A DNA stretch of 34,595 bases from Bacillota bacterium (GTDB lineage: Bacteria > Bacillota > Clostridia > Clostridiales > Clostridiaceae). Shown in pieces: positions 23,338 through 32,018 of the stretch. Location of the stretch: NCBI GenBank assembly GCA_023399035.1, contig JAEWQX010000234.1, positions 1 through 34,595 on the forward strand, read 5' to 3'. A program made the translations under genes and the position numbers. Positions within the stretch are counted from its first letter, which is position 1. Each line of letters opens with the position of its first letter. The notes beneath the pieces were generated by a model that saw nothing but the letters and a program-made list of their open reading frames with translations, searched no databases and had not been told where the DNA came from.

Positions 23338-24282
23338 ATGACAGGATTAGATCAGTACTTAGAAAAGATATATAATAATTGCAGAATACCTTTTAAGGCA
23401 TATGTAGATGGAAAAGTTGTATTTGAGGCTGATCCTGTATATTTTCAATCAGATGTTGTAGAAGATGACTTCTTATTAGGTTCAAGCGAATGCAAACTTA
23501 TAGCACCTATATTATTTAAGGAATCAATTGAGCTTTTAAAGTTTTGTATTAAGGATAAATTCTGTGAATACAGCACTGATTCTGAAAAGATAATTTTAGA
23601 TTTATTAAATGGTGCAGATATATCAGAAGAAAAGATAAGAGATAATACAAAACCGCTTAAAGAAGATTCATTTTTGGTTGTAATAAGTGTCAAAGATAAA
23701 ATTGACGAAGCAGTTGAAATATTAAGAGATATTTATAGTGATACTGAAGTTAAAATACTTGATTATAAGGATTATGTTCTTCTTCTTGGAAGTTTTGAAA
23801 ATATTCAAGAACATACATGCAGTATTCATGAAACTTTATATACATCCATATATAAAAAGTGTCATATGTGTTATATAGAAGCAGATGATTATGTTTCATT
23901 AAAAGAAAAGTTTGAGTTATGCAGAAATAAATTAAACGTTGCTGAGAAATATAATGTTTCTGGACGAGTTTTCAATAAGGACAGTTTGATGTTTGAAAGC
24001 ATAATTGATAATTTAAATGAAAATGAAAAGAATAGAATTATAAATAAATTTAATGATGGCTTTGAAAAGCTTGACAATGATATCATACAAAGCATAGATG
24101 TTTTCTTTGAATTTAATTTAAATCTTAGTGAAGCAGCAAAAAAATTATATGTTCACAGAAATACTCTTATATATAGACTTGATAAAATTCAAAAGTATAC
24201 ATCTTATGATATAAGAAAGTTTAATGATGCGGTTATATTTAAAATTGCCTTTGCAATATGGAAGCAGAAAAGAAATATATGA
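23338..24282 (+). CDS. PucR/CdaR-type transcriptional regulator
   Basis: The 314-residue protein ends in the PucR C-terminal helix-turn-helix: NLSEAAKKLYVHRNTLIYRL (about 263-282), followed by a conserved FNDAVIFKIA segment. The middle (about 100-230) fits the GGDEF-like domain of CdaR relatives, and the N-terminal 100 residues would be the effector-sensing part; no ligand motif is clear. I chose the ATG at 23338, spaced 6 bases from GAGGTGA; an in-frame GTG at 23329 lies within that site. The position right behind the sugar ATPase suggests that it adjusts ATPase or transporter expression to carbohydrate supply, which is inference. Confidence 0.85.
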   Translation: MTGLDQYLEKIYNNCRIPFKAYVDGKVVFEADPVYFQSDVVEDDFLLGSSECKLIAPILFKESIELLKFCIKDKFCEYSTDSEKIILDLLNGADISEEKIRDNTKPLKEDSFLVVISVKDKIDEAVEILRDIYSDTEVKILDYKDYVLLLGSFENIQEHTCSIHETLYTSIYKKCHMCYIEADDYVSLKEKFELCRNKLNVAEKYNVSGRVFNKDSLMFESIIDNLNENEKNRIINKFNDGFEKLDNDIIQSIDVFFEFNLNLSEAAKKLYVHRNTLIYRLDKIQKYTSYDIRKFNDAVIFKIAFAIWKQKRNI

Positions 24283-24287
24283 ATTTT

Positions 24288-24330
24288 AAAATACTCCTAG
24301 GGAATATCCTGGGAGTATTTTTTGTTTTTT
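24288..24330 (+). terminator. Terminator after ugpC-pucR pair
   Basis: A 14-bp stem with one wobble (24288-24301 with 24308-24321, loop GAATAT) is followed by TTGTTTTTT. Confidence 0.92.
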
Positions 24331-24616
24331 AATAAAAGTAATAAACTATGAATAGATTTTTACGTAGATTAAAGCTTTTTATAGGAATGGTAAAATTATA
24401 TCGAATTTAAAATTTGTTTGCATATGATTTATATAAGTTACAATTATGAAAAAAATGTAAAAATCGTATTGTGAACCCTGGAAAGTTTTGTTAACATATT
24501 AATATACAAAAGTAGAAATGATATTAAATTTGAATTATTACAAAATGGATGAATATAATATTGAGGAAGAGAATATTTAAAGCATAGATATACTTCAACA
24601 AATATTTTGTTAAATT
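24331..24616. other. AT-rich spacer upstream of the LacI-type regulator
   Basis: There is no gene-sized frame. A tiny 11-codon frame (ATG at 24545) lacks a ribosome binding site. I found no clear catabolite-response element. Confidence 0.4.
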
Positions 24617-24646
24617 TTGTAAAAATTATAGAATTTATAGTATAGT
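24617..24646 (+). promoter_or_regulatory. Promoter of the LacI regulator-malQ-glgP unit
   Basis: TTGTAA (24617-24622), 18 bases and TATAGT (24641-24646). The predicted start near 24653 lies just upstream of the palindromic operator. A TATAAT at 24651-24656 without a good -35 is an alternative. Confidence 0.45.
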
Positions 24647-24674
24647 TTAATATAATATAAATTTAATGAATATA

Positions 24675-24688
24675 CGGTATCGATACCG
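24675..24688. promoter_or_regulatory. LacI-family operator
   Basis: CGGTATCGATACCG is a perfect 14-bp palindrome with a central CG, the typical form of LacI-family operators. It lies 33 bases before the LacI-type regulator, downstream of the likely transcription start, so binding would block elongation or initiation and make the regulator control its own operon. Confidence 0.7.
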
Positions 24689-24721
24689 AATAAATTCAAG
24701 TATAACCATAGGAGAAAAATA

Positions 24722-25732
24722 ATGAACATAAAAGATATAGCAAGGCTCGCAGAGGTTGGAGTGAGCACAGTATCGAGAGTGATAAATAATCACCCAGATG
24801 TTAAAGAAAGTACAAGAGAAAAAATTTTAAAGATAATAAAAGAAAGTAATTATATACCAAATAATAGTGCTAGAATTCTTAAGCAGAATAGTACCAAAAA
24901 TATAGGCGTTCTTGTTAAAGGAGTTTTTAATCCTTTTTTTTCAGAAATGACTAATATTATTGGAAATATAATTACGGAAAATGGATATACGATGATATTG
25001 CAGCAGAATGATTTTAATATGTATCAGGATGTTGAAACTATGATTGGTTTTGTTAAGGAAAAAAGGCTTCAGGGTGTTATATGCCTTGGAGGTAATTTCA
25101 CTGAAATTGAAGAAGACAGTTTTGATGATATAAGGGTTCCTGTTGTTCTTACTTCGGTAAATACAATTTCAAAAAAGGGGAAAAAGAACTATTCATCAGT
25201 TGGGATAGATAATTCACAAAGTGCATATAAGGCAGTTAACTATCTTATTGGAAAAGGTCATAGAAATATAGCCTTGATTTTAGGGGAAGCAAATGATATG
25301 GGAGTAAGCTGGTGGCGTTTGGGAGGTTACAAAAAGGCACTTGAAGATAATAGCATAGAAGTTGATGAAGAATTGATAATGAGTGGAGATTATACAAGCA
25401 GTAGAGCATATGAAAAAGTAAAAGAAATTTTAAAAACAAGAAAAGATATAACTGCAATATTTGCATTATCAGATATTATGGCATTAGGGGCTATGAAGGC
25501 AGTAATAGACAGCGGTCTTAGAGTACCTGAGGATATATCCATAATTGGATTTGATGGTATGGAAGAAAGTAAATATTATAATCCTAGTATCACAACAGTA
25601 AAACAGCCTAAAAGGGAAATGGCTGAAACAAGTATTAACTTATTGTTTTCATTGATGAATACTGATATAGATAATAAGCATATAATCCTTGATACTGAAT
25701 TAGTAGAAAGGGATTCATGTTTTAATATATAG
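24722..25732 (+). CDS. malR: LacI-family regulator of maltodextrin genes
   Basis: The 336-residue protein has the LacI N-terminal helix-turn-helix (IKDIARLAEVGVSTVSRVIN, residues 3-22), the hinge helix (NNSARILKQN) and a periplasmic-binding-protein-like sugar domain with the typical LSDIMALGAMKAV and IIGFDG motifs near the C-terminus. The sensed ligand is not readable from sequence. Maltose or a maltodextrin is the inference, because malQ starts 32 bases downstream and glgP follows. The ATG is preceded by AGGAGAAA. The palindrome at 24675-24688 is the obvious operator, implying autoregulation of the three-gene operon. The gene symbol is assigned from context. Confidence 0.85.
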   Translation: MNIKDIARLAEVGVSTVSRVINNHPDVKESTREKILKIIKESNYIPNNSARILKQNSTKNIGVLVKGVFNPFFSEMTNIIGNIITENGYTMILQQNDFNMYQDVETMIGFVKEKRLQGVICLGGNFTEIEEDSFDDIRVPVVLTSVNTISKKGKKNYSSVGIDNSQSAYKAVNYLIGKGHRNIALILGEANDMGVSWWRLGGYKKALEDNSIEVDEELIMSGDYTSSRAYEKVKEILKTRKDITAIFALSDIMALGAMKAVIDSGLRVPEDISIIGFDGMEESKYYNPSITTVKQPKREMAETSINLLFSLMNTDIDNKHIILDTELVERDSCFNI

Positions 25733-25764
25733 ATATTTATTGAGTATATGGGAGGTATAAAAAA

Positions 25765-27258
25765 TTGGGGATGGAAAGAGGTAGCGGCATTCTTATGCAT
25801 ATTGCATCATTGCCTGGGAAATATGGTATAGGTACTTTTGGTAAAAGTGCATATGAATTTTGTGATTTCTTAGAAAAATCTGGCCAGAAGTACTGGCAGA
25901 TACTACCACTTGGTCAAACAAGTTATGGAGATTCTCCGTATCAGGCATTTTCGGCATTTGCTGGAAATCCATATTTTATAGATTTAGATATGCTTAGGGA
26001 AGAAGGTCTGCTTGAAAAAGAAGACTATGAAAATATAGATTTTGGGAAAGATCCAGAAGTTATTGACTACGGATTAATGTTCATAGAAAAAATGCAGATA
26101 TTAAAAATAGCATACGGTAAATTTAATATAAATGAAAGTAAAGAATTTGAGGAATTTGTACAAAAGGAAGCCAAATGGCTTGAAGATTATAGTCTTTTTA
26201 TGGCTTTGAAATATAAATTTAATTTTGGTTCATGGAATTCATGGGATGAAAAGATAAAAACACGTGATGAAGAAACACTTGAGTATTACAGAGATGAATT
26301 AAAGAATGAAATCAATTACTGGAAATTTATACAATATGAATTCTTTAATCAATGGAAAAAATTAAAACAATATGCAAATGAAAAAGAAATAAAGATAATA
26401 GGGGATATACCTATATACCTATCTCAGGATAGTTCAGATGTGTGGGCAGATCCTAAACTATTCTTATTAGATGAGAAAACACTTGAACCGTTAAAGGTAT
26501 CAGGGTGTCCTCCAGATGCATTTTCAGAAACTGGACAGTTATGGGGAAATCCTATTTATGACTGGAACTACCTTGAAAATACAGGTTATGAGTGGTGGAT
26601 AGATAGAATAGAATCAAGCTTAGAGCTTTATGATATTTTAAGAATAGATCATTTCAGGGGGTTTGAAGCATATTGGTCAGTTTCTTATGGTGAAAAGACA
26701 GCGAAAAATGGTGAATGGGTAAAAGGACCTGGAATTAAACTTTTTGATGCTATCAAGGATAAACTAGGTGAAATAGAGATTATAGCTGAAGATTTAGGAT
26801 ATTTAACAGAAGATACTATTGAATTCAAAAAGCAGACAGGATTTCCTGGAATGAAGATAATTCAGTTTGCATTTGGCGGTGACAGCAGAAATCCATATCT
26901 GCCTCATAATTATGAAAAAAACTGTGTTGCATATACAGGGACACATGATAATGATACAGTTAGAGGATGGCTTGAAGTTACAGGTTCAAAAGAAGAAGTT
27001 GAAAAAGCAGTTGAATATTTTAATCTTACAAAAGAAGAAGGGTACAATTGGGGGATTATAAGAGGAGTATGGAGTAGTGTAGCCGACACTTCCATAGGAG
27101 TTATGCAGGATTTTTTAAATCTTGGAAATGAAGCACGAATAAACAAGCCTTCAACTTTAGCGAGTAACTGGAGCTGGAGAGCTAAAGACGATGTGTTTAC
27201 AAATGAGTTAGCAAATAAAATATATAGATTAACTAAAATTTATGGAAGGTGTGAATAG
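25765..27258 (+). CDS. malQ: 4-alpha-glucanotransferase (amylomaltase)
   Basis: MalQ transfers 1,4-glucan segments between maltodextrins, releasing glucose and making chains long enough for phosphorylase. The 497-residue protein is a standard GH77 enzyme: N-terminal GSGILMHIASLPGKYGIGTF, nucleophile Asp295 in RIDHFRGF, acid/base Glu342 in IAEDLG and Asp395 in TGTHDNDT. I chose the TTG at 25765, 9 bases from GGGAGGT; an ATG at 25771 is in frame but 15 bases away. glgP begins 2 bases after the stop, so the two are coupled in one pathway: MalQ plus phosphorylase convert maltodextrin to glucose and glucose 1-phosphate. Confidence 0.96.
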   Translation: MGMERGSGILMHIASLPGKYGIGTFGKSAYEFCDFLEKSGQKYWQILPLGQTSYGDSPYQAFSAFAGNPYFIDLDMLREEGLLEKEDYENIDFGKDPEVIDYGLMFIEKMQILKIAYGKFNINESKEFEEFVQKEAKWLEDYSLFMALKYKFNFGSWNSWDEKIKTRDEETLEYYRDELKNEINYWKFIQYEFFNQWKKLKQYANEKEIKIIGDIPIYLSQDSSDVWADPKLFLLDEKTLEPLKVSGCPPDAFSETGQLWGNPIYDWNYLENTGYEWWIDRIESSLELYDILRIDHFRGFEAYWSVSYGEKTAKNGEWVKGPGIKLFDAIKDKLGEIEIIAEDLGYLTEDTIEFKKQTGFPGMKIIQFAFGGDSRNPYLPHNYEKNCVAYTGTHDNDTVRGWLEVTGSKEEVEKAVEYFNLTKEEGYNWGIIRGVWSSVADTSIGVMQDFLNLGNEARINKPSTLASNWSWRAKDDVFTNELANKIYRLTKIYGRCE

Positions 27259-27260
27259 TC

Positions 27261-29621
27261 GTGGATAAACAAAAAATAAAAGACGGTATTGAGAGATACT
27301 TAAAGGTGAAACATGGTGTTAAGTTAAAAGATGCTAAAGACTATGAAATTTTTAATGCAGTTTCATTAACAATATTAGAGGAAATTATTGATGACTGGAA
27401 TGAAACTACTGACACTTATAATAGAGGAAGAATGGCATATTATCTATCAGCTGAATATTTAATGGGAAGAGCCTTAGGAAATAATCTTATGAACCTTGGA
27501 TTATATGATGAGGTAAAAGAAGTATTAGCTGAAATGAAAATTGATCTTAATAGAATCGAAGAAATTGAAGAGGATGCCGGTCTTGGCAACGGAGGTCTTG
27601 GGAGATTAGCTGCATGTTTTATTGAATCAGCAGCAACTTTAGACATGCCTTTGATGGGATATGGTATAAGATATAGCAATGGGCTGTTCAAGCAGAATAT
27701 TGAAAATGGATTCCAGACAGAATGTGAAGACACATGGCTTAAATACGGTGAAGCATGGAGCATTAGAAAGGATGACGAAACGCAGATAATTAAATTTTCG
27801 GATATGACTGTCAAGGCAGTTCCATATGATGTTCCTATAATAGGTTATAGAACAAAGAATATAAATACGCTTAGATTATGGCAATGTGAAGCCCTTAGAG
27901 AATTTGATTTTAATTTATTCAACAATCAGCAATATATAGAAGCTGTTTCAGCAAGAAATAAGGCTGAAGATATATCAAGGGTATTATATCCTAATGATAC
28001 AGCAGAAGCAGGAAAGATATTGAGACTTAGACAGCAGTACTTCTTCTCAAGTGCATCTATGAAGGATATCATAAAGAAGCATAAGACTAAATACGGAAGT
28101 GACTTTTCAGATTTTGCAAAGTATAATGTAGCACAGTTAAATGATACTCATCCAACAATATCTATACTTGAATTTTTAAGAATATTGGTCGATGAAGAAA
28201 ATGTAGATTTTACAAGTGCTTTAGGAATTGCAAAAGAATTTTTTGCATATACAAACCATACAATACTTGCAGAAGCATTGGAAAAATGGGATATAAGACT
28301 TATAGACAGATTATTCCCAAGAATTCTTCAAATTGCATATGCAGTTGATGATGCGCTTATGAATGAATTAAGACAAAAGGGTTATGATGAAGGATCAATA
28401 TGGAACTTTAGAATTGTTGCAAATGATCAAATTAGAATGGCTAATTTAGCTATATTCGTAGGAAGAGCAGTTAATGGTGTTGCAGCACTTCATACAGAAA
28501 TATTGAAGAAGCATGAGTTAAACAACTGGTATAATCTATATCCAAATAAGTTCCAGAACAAGACTAATGGTATAACTCCTAGAAGATGGTTAAGATTATG
28601 CAATACTGAGTTATCACAATTTATTACAGAATTATTAGGAACTGAAGAATGGGTTAAGAAGCTCGATTTATTAAAGGGTCTTGAAAAATATATGGATGAT
28701 GACAAGGTTCTTGAAAGACTTATGGATATAAAGCATGAAAAGAAGATTCAGCTGGCTGCATATATTAAGCAGGAAGAAGGAATAATAATAGATCCAGATT
28801 CATTCTTTGATATTCAGATAAAGAGATTACATGAATATAAGAGACAGCTTTTAAATGCACTTTATATATTAGATTTATATTATAGAGTTAAAGAAAATCC
28901 AGATTTAGATATACCTAAGACTACATTTATTTTTGGAGCAAAGGCATTCCCAGGATACAGAAGGGCTAAGGGTATAGTTAAGTTTATAAATGAGATAGCA
29001 AGATTAATTGATAGTGATGAACAGGCATCTAAAAAGATGAAGGTTGTGTTTGTACATAACTACAGAGTATCTTATGCACAGAAATTATTCCCGGGTTCAG
29101 ATTTATCTAAGCAGATATCAACAGCAGGTAAAGAAGCATCAGGTACTGGTAACATGAAGTTTATGTTAAATGCAACTCCTACATTTGGAACTTATGATGG
29201 AGCAAATATTGAAATAGTACAGGCTAGCGGGGAAGAAAATAATTATATCTTTGGACTTAGAGTCGAAGATATTGAAAAAATAAAGCACAGCTATGATCCT
29301 AAAGCTTATTATAGAGACAACCCATCAATCAAGAGAGCTGTAGATACATTGATTAACGGAACTTTGGATGATGGTGGAACAGGATATTTTGAGGATCTTT
29401 ATAATGCATTATTGGAGGAAAGAGATCAATATTACTTACTAGCAGATTTCGATTCATTTAAACAAACTGAAGAAAGAGTGTTTGAAGGTTACAAAGATAA
29501 GAAGAAATGGGCTAAAAAGTGTCTTGCAAATCTTGCAAATTCAGGTCAATTCTCCAGTGACAGAACAATCAGGCAGTATGCAGATGAAATTTGGGATATA
29601 AAACCAAATGAAGTGCAGTAG
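27261..29621 (+). CDS. glgP: Glycogen/maltodextrin phosphorylase
   Basis: This GT35 enzyme cleaves alpha-1,4-glucans with phosphate to release glucose 1-phosphate, using pyridoxal phosphate. The 786-residue protein is near full length for the family. Visible landmarks are NGGLGRLAACF (about 110-120), the active-site loop region around LNDTHP, and the PLP-binding Lys633 in GTGNMKFMLN, followed by FGTYDGANIE. The start is GTG, with GGAAGG upstream inside the end of malQ and only 2 bases between the genes. It is the last gene of the malR-malQ-glgP unit. The substrate may be imported maltodextrin or internal glycogen; no glycogen synthesis genes are in the window, which favours maltodextrin. Confidence 0.96.
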   Translation: MDKQKIKDGIERYLKVKHGVKLKDAKDYEIFNAVSLTILEEIIDDWNETTDTYNRGRMAYYLSAEYLMGRALGNNLMNLGLYDEVKEVLAEMKIDLNRIEEIEEDAGLGNGGLGRLAACFIESAATLDMPLMGYGIRYSNGLFKQNIENGFQTECEDTWLKYGEAWSIRKDDETQIIKFSDMTVKAVPYDVPIIGYRTKNINTLRLWQCEALREFDFNLFNNQQYIEAVSARNKAEDISRVLYPNDTAEAGKILRLRQQYFFSSASMKDIIKKHKTKYGSDFSDFAKYNVAQLNDTHPTISILEFLRILVDEENVDFTSALGIAKEFFAYTNHTILAEALEKWDIRLIDRLFPRILQIAYAVDDALMNELRQKGYDEGSIWNFRIVANDQIRMANLAIFVGRAVNGVAALHTEILKKHELNNWYNLYPNKFQNKTNGITPRRWLRLCNTELSQFITELLGTEEWVKKLDLLKGLEKYMDDDKVLERLMDIKHEKKIQLAAYIKQEEGIIIDPDSFFDIQIKRLHEYKRQLLNALYILDLYYRVKENPDLDIPKTTFIFGAKAFPGYRRAKGIVKFINEIARLIDSDEQASKKMKVVFVHNYRVSYAQKLFPGSDLSKQISTAGKEASGTGNMKFMLNATPTFGTYDGANIEIVQASGEENNYIFGLRVEDIEKIKHSYDPKAYYRDNPSIKRAVDTLINGTLDDGGTGYFEDLYNALLEERDQYYLLADFDSFKQTEERVFEGYKDKKKWAKKCLANLANSGQFSSDRTIRQYADEIWDIKPNEVQ

Positions 29622-29648
29622 ATTTTAGTAAAAGTAGACGATAAAATC

Positions 29649-29700
29649 ATAAGACTTGTAGAATAGTGTAGTGCTATATCTATAGGTCTTATTTTAAATT
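29649..29700 (+). terminator. Terminator after glgP
   Basis: A 14-bp stem with two wobbles (29649-29662 with 29679-29692) is followed by TTTTAAATT. The tail is short, so it is less certain than the others. Confidence 0.7.
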
Positions 29701-29843
29701 GATGTCTAATATGTCAGAAGATGATACCAATAATAAGGTTTACATTTAAAATTAATTAAGCTATGATTATTTTAAGATAAAAGTGCAATTTGATTATATT
29801 AAAATAGAGATAATTTATTAGGTTAGAAGAGAGGCAGTAAATT

Positions 29844-30800
29844 ATGAAAAAAATAGTTGTATTAGATGGTAAAACTCTTGGAAATGTGGATTATATTAAG
29901 CTGAATGAATTTGGACAAGTAATTTATTATGATATGACAAATGATAAGGATATTTCGGAAAGAATTAAGGATGCAGATATTGTTCTTACTAATAAAGTTG
30001 CATTAAGAGAAAAGCATTTGAAGAAAGCAGAAAACTTAAGATTAATCTGTGAGATGGCAACTGGGTATAACAATATAGATATTGATTATGCAAGAAAAAA
30101 TAATATAGCTGTTACTAATGTTGCTGGCTATTCAACAAATACTGTTGCTCAGCACACCTTTGCAATGCTTCTTCACTTATATGATAACTTAAGCTATTAT
30201 GACAGATTCGTTAAGAGTGGAGAGTATTCTAAAAGTCATATGTTTACTAATTTAGATGTGACTTTTAATGATTTATGTGGCAAAGTATGGGGCATAATAG
30301 GTCTTGGAGCTATAGGAAAGAGAGTTGCTAAAATAGCACAGGCTTTTGGTGCAAGAGTTGTGTATTATTCAACAAGCGGTAATAATAAGAATCCTGATTA
30401 TGTTAAGGTTGATTTTAATGAATTATTAGAAAAATGTGATGTCATATCTATACACGCTCCCTTAAATGAAAAAACAAAGGGACTTATTGACTATGATGCA
30501 TTATCGAAGATGAAAAAGGATGCAGTTCTTATTAATGTTGGAAGAGGTCCTATAGTGGTGGATGCTGACCTTGCAAGAGCTATTGATGAAGAGATAATAG
30601 GAGGAGCTGCTCTTGATGTATTTGAAGTAGAACCTATACCACAAGATAACCCACTATTAAACGTGAGAAATAAGGAAAGGCTTCTTATGACACCTCATGT
30701 TGCATGGGCAAGTGAAGAGTCAAGAAAGAGACTATTTGCTGATATTCTTGAAAATATCAGCGCTTTTAACAGAGGAGAGCGCAGGAACAGGGTAGACTAA
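29844..30800 (+). CDS. D-2-hydroxyacid dehydrogenase
   Basis: This NAD-dependent enzyme reduces a 2-oxoacid to the D-2-hydroxyacid, or the reverse. The 318-residue protein has the nucleotide-binding G153LGAIG and the catalytic Arg234 (VGRGPIV), Glu263 (FEVEP) and His285 (TPHVAWAS), so it should be active. The sequence most resembles the glycerate/hydroxypyruvate reductase group, with ATGYNNIDIDYAR and NVAGYSTNTVAQHTFAMLL in the substrate domain; D-lactate dehydrogenase is a less likely alternative. The ATG is preceded by AGAAGAGAGG. It stands alone: a terminator ends glgP before it, and a gap of 131 bases with a hairpin follows. Confidence 0.9.
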   Translation: MKKIVVLDGKTLGNVDYIKLNEFGQVIYYDMTNDKDISERIKDADIVLTNKVALREKHLKKAENLRLICEMATGYNNIDIDYARKNNIAVTNVAGYSTNTVAQHTFAMLLHLYDNLSYYDRFVKSGEYSKSHMFTNLDVTFNDLCGKVWGIIGLGAIGKRVAKIAQAFGARVVYYSTSGNNKNPDYVKVDFNELLEKCDVISIHAPLNEKTKGLIDYDALSKMKKDAVLINVGRGPIVVDADLARAIDEEIIGGAALDVFEVEPIPQDNPLLNVRNKERLLMTPHVAWASEESRKRLFADILENISAFNRGERRNRVD

Positions 30801-30827
30801 GAAGTATTAAATTTGCTTTTACCTGTT

Positions 30828-30861
30828 TTACAGTTAAATTATAGATTTAATTAAACTGTAA
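30828..30861 (+). terminator. Possible weak terminator after the dehydrogenase gene
   Basis: TTACAGTT (30828-30835) pairs perfectly with AACTGTAA (30854-30861), with a partial inner stem. It is not followed by a real T-run, so read-through into the PHP gene is likely. Confidence 0.35.
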
Positions 30862-30931
30862 TAAATCTGCTTATTGTTTTAACAATTATATATTACAATA
30901 TAGATAACTAATTAAGAAAAGGAGAAAACTT

Positions 30932-31654
30932 ATGAAGTATGCATTAGATGTACACACACATACAATTATAAGCGGTCATGCATATTCTACTTTAATGGAA
31001 AATGCAAAGGCTGCAAGTGAAAAAGGAATAAAAGTATTAGGAACAACAGAACATGGATGCACAATGCCTCATGCACCTCATATATGGTACTTTAACAATT
31101 ATAAAGTGCTTCCAAGGGAAATGTATGGAGTCACTATGCTTTATGGAGTTGAAGCAAATATAATGGACTATGATGGAAGGCTTGATATGGACGATGAAAC
31201 TTTAGCTAAGCTTGATATTGTTATAGGAAGTATTCATGATGAAGTTTATAAGGTTGGGAATATAGATGAAAATACAGATGCTTTTATGAATGTTATTAAA
31301 AGCGGGAAGGTTGATGTTATAGGACATCTTGGTAATCCAAAAGTACCAGTAGATTTTGAAAAAGTAGTAAGATGTGCAAAAGAGCACAATGTCCTTATTG
31401 AAATAAATAACAGTTCATTTACTACATCAAGAATAGGAAGTCTTGAGAACTGTAAAAAAATTGCGCAGTTGTGTAAGGAATATGGCAATATGATAATAAT
31501 AAATAGTGATGCACACTTCTGTACTAAGATAGGTGAGTTTTCAGAAGCAGTAAGTATGTTGGAATCAATTGATTTTCCAGAAAGTAAAATTATAAATTCT
31601 GATCCTGATATGCTGTTAGATATGCTTAGAAAAAAGGGGAAAAAAATAGATTAG
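30932..31654 (+). CDS. PHP-domain phosphatase/hydrolase (YcdX type)
   Basis: The 240-residue protein is a complete PHP-fold metallohydrolase. The trinuclear metal ligands are in order: H8xH10 (DVHTHT), His in TTEHGC, Glu in GVEANI, His in GSIHDE, His in GHLGNP and the final Asp-x-His in NSDAHF. Relatives such as YcdX are phosphatases or phosphodiesterases of unsettled substrate. Histidinol phosphatase is less likely, because no his genes are near and the sequence favours the YcdX group. The ATG has AAAAGGAGAAAA upstream. It is a single-gene unit ended by a very strong terminator. Confidence 0.9.
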   Translation: MKYALDVHTHTIISGHAYSTLMENAKAASEKGIKVLGTTEHGCTMPHAPHIWYFNNYKVLPREMYGVTMLYGVEANIMDYDGRLDMDDETLAKLDIVIGSIHDEVYKVGNIDENTDAFMNVIKSGKVDVIGHLGNPKVPVDFEKVVRCAKEHNVLIEINNSSFTTSRIGSLENCKKIAQLCKEYGNMIIINSDAHFCTKIGEFSEAVSMLESIDFPESKIINSDPDMLLDMLRKKGKKID

Positions 31655-31735
31655 TGATAATACTATCTGTATTTCAGTATAACTTATGAATAATATGAAT
31701 AACTTTATAAGTACTTAAGGATTCTTATAAAGTTT

Positions 31736-31790
31736 AAAAAGGTTTAAGTTTTAAAACATAATTTTAAGACTTAAACCTTTTTTCTTATTT
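31736..31790 (+). terminator. Strong terminator after the PHP gene
   Basis: A 21-bp stem with one wobble (31736-31756 with 31762-31782, loop CATAA) begins in an A-run and ends in a T-run. The A/T symmetry could make it bidirectional. Confidence 0.92.
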
Positions 31791-31985
31791 ACAGAACAAT
31801 ATTATATCTGTAGGTATTTATGTGAAAATTATTAGATATTAATGAATTTTATCTTTAGTTGAATAAAAAATTTTTTATATGGTGAAATGAAAGTTTTTTT
31901 CTTAATAACATAGGAAGAGGGTAGAAAAATGAAAATAAAAATTTCAAGCAAATAATAGAAAGATACCCTAAAAATTTACAGTATT
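31791..31985. other. Spacer with a small SD-preceded frame
   Basis: No gene-sized frame exists. A well-placed AGGAAGAGGG (31912-31921) precedes an eight-codon frame (ATG 31929, stop 31953-31955, peptide MKIKISSK). It lies upstream of the likely transcription start of the next gene, so it is probably not a leader peptide of that gene. Confidence 0.35.
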
Positions 31986-31994
31986 TGGTATAAT
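31986..31994 (+). promoter_or_regulatory. Extended -10 promoter of the L,D-transpeptidase gene
   Basis: TGGTATAAT is a perfect -10 hexamer with the TGn extension; no good -35 is visible, as often for extended -10 promoters. The start near 32001 leaves an unusually short leader that begins at the ribosome binding site. Confidence 0.5.
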
Positions 31995-32018
31995 AATAGT
32001 GTGGGGGTGGAGAATAGC

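Noticed and set aside
24545..24580. Eleven-codon frame upstream of the LacI-type gene
   Set aside because: It has no Shine-Dalgarno and lies upstream of the likely promoter.
27440..27814. Minus-strand frame of 124 codons opposite glgP
   Set aside because: It is antisense to conserved phosphorylase sequence and has no ribosome binding site or recognisable motif.
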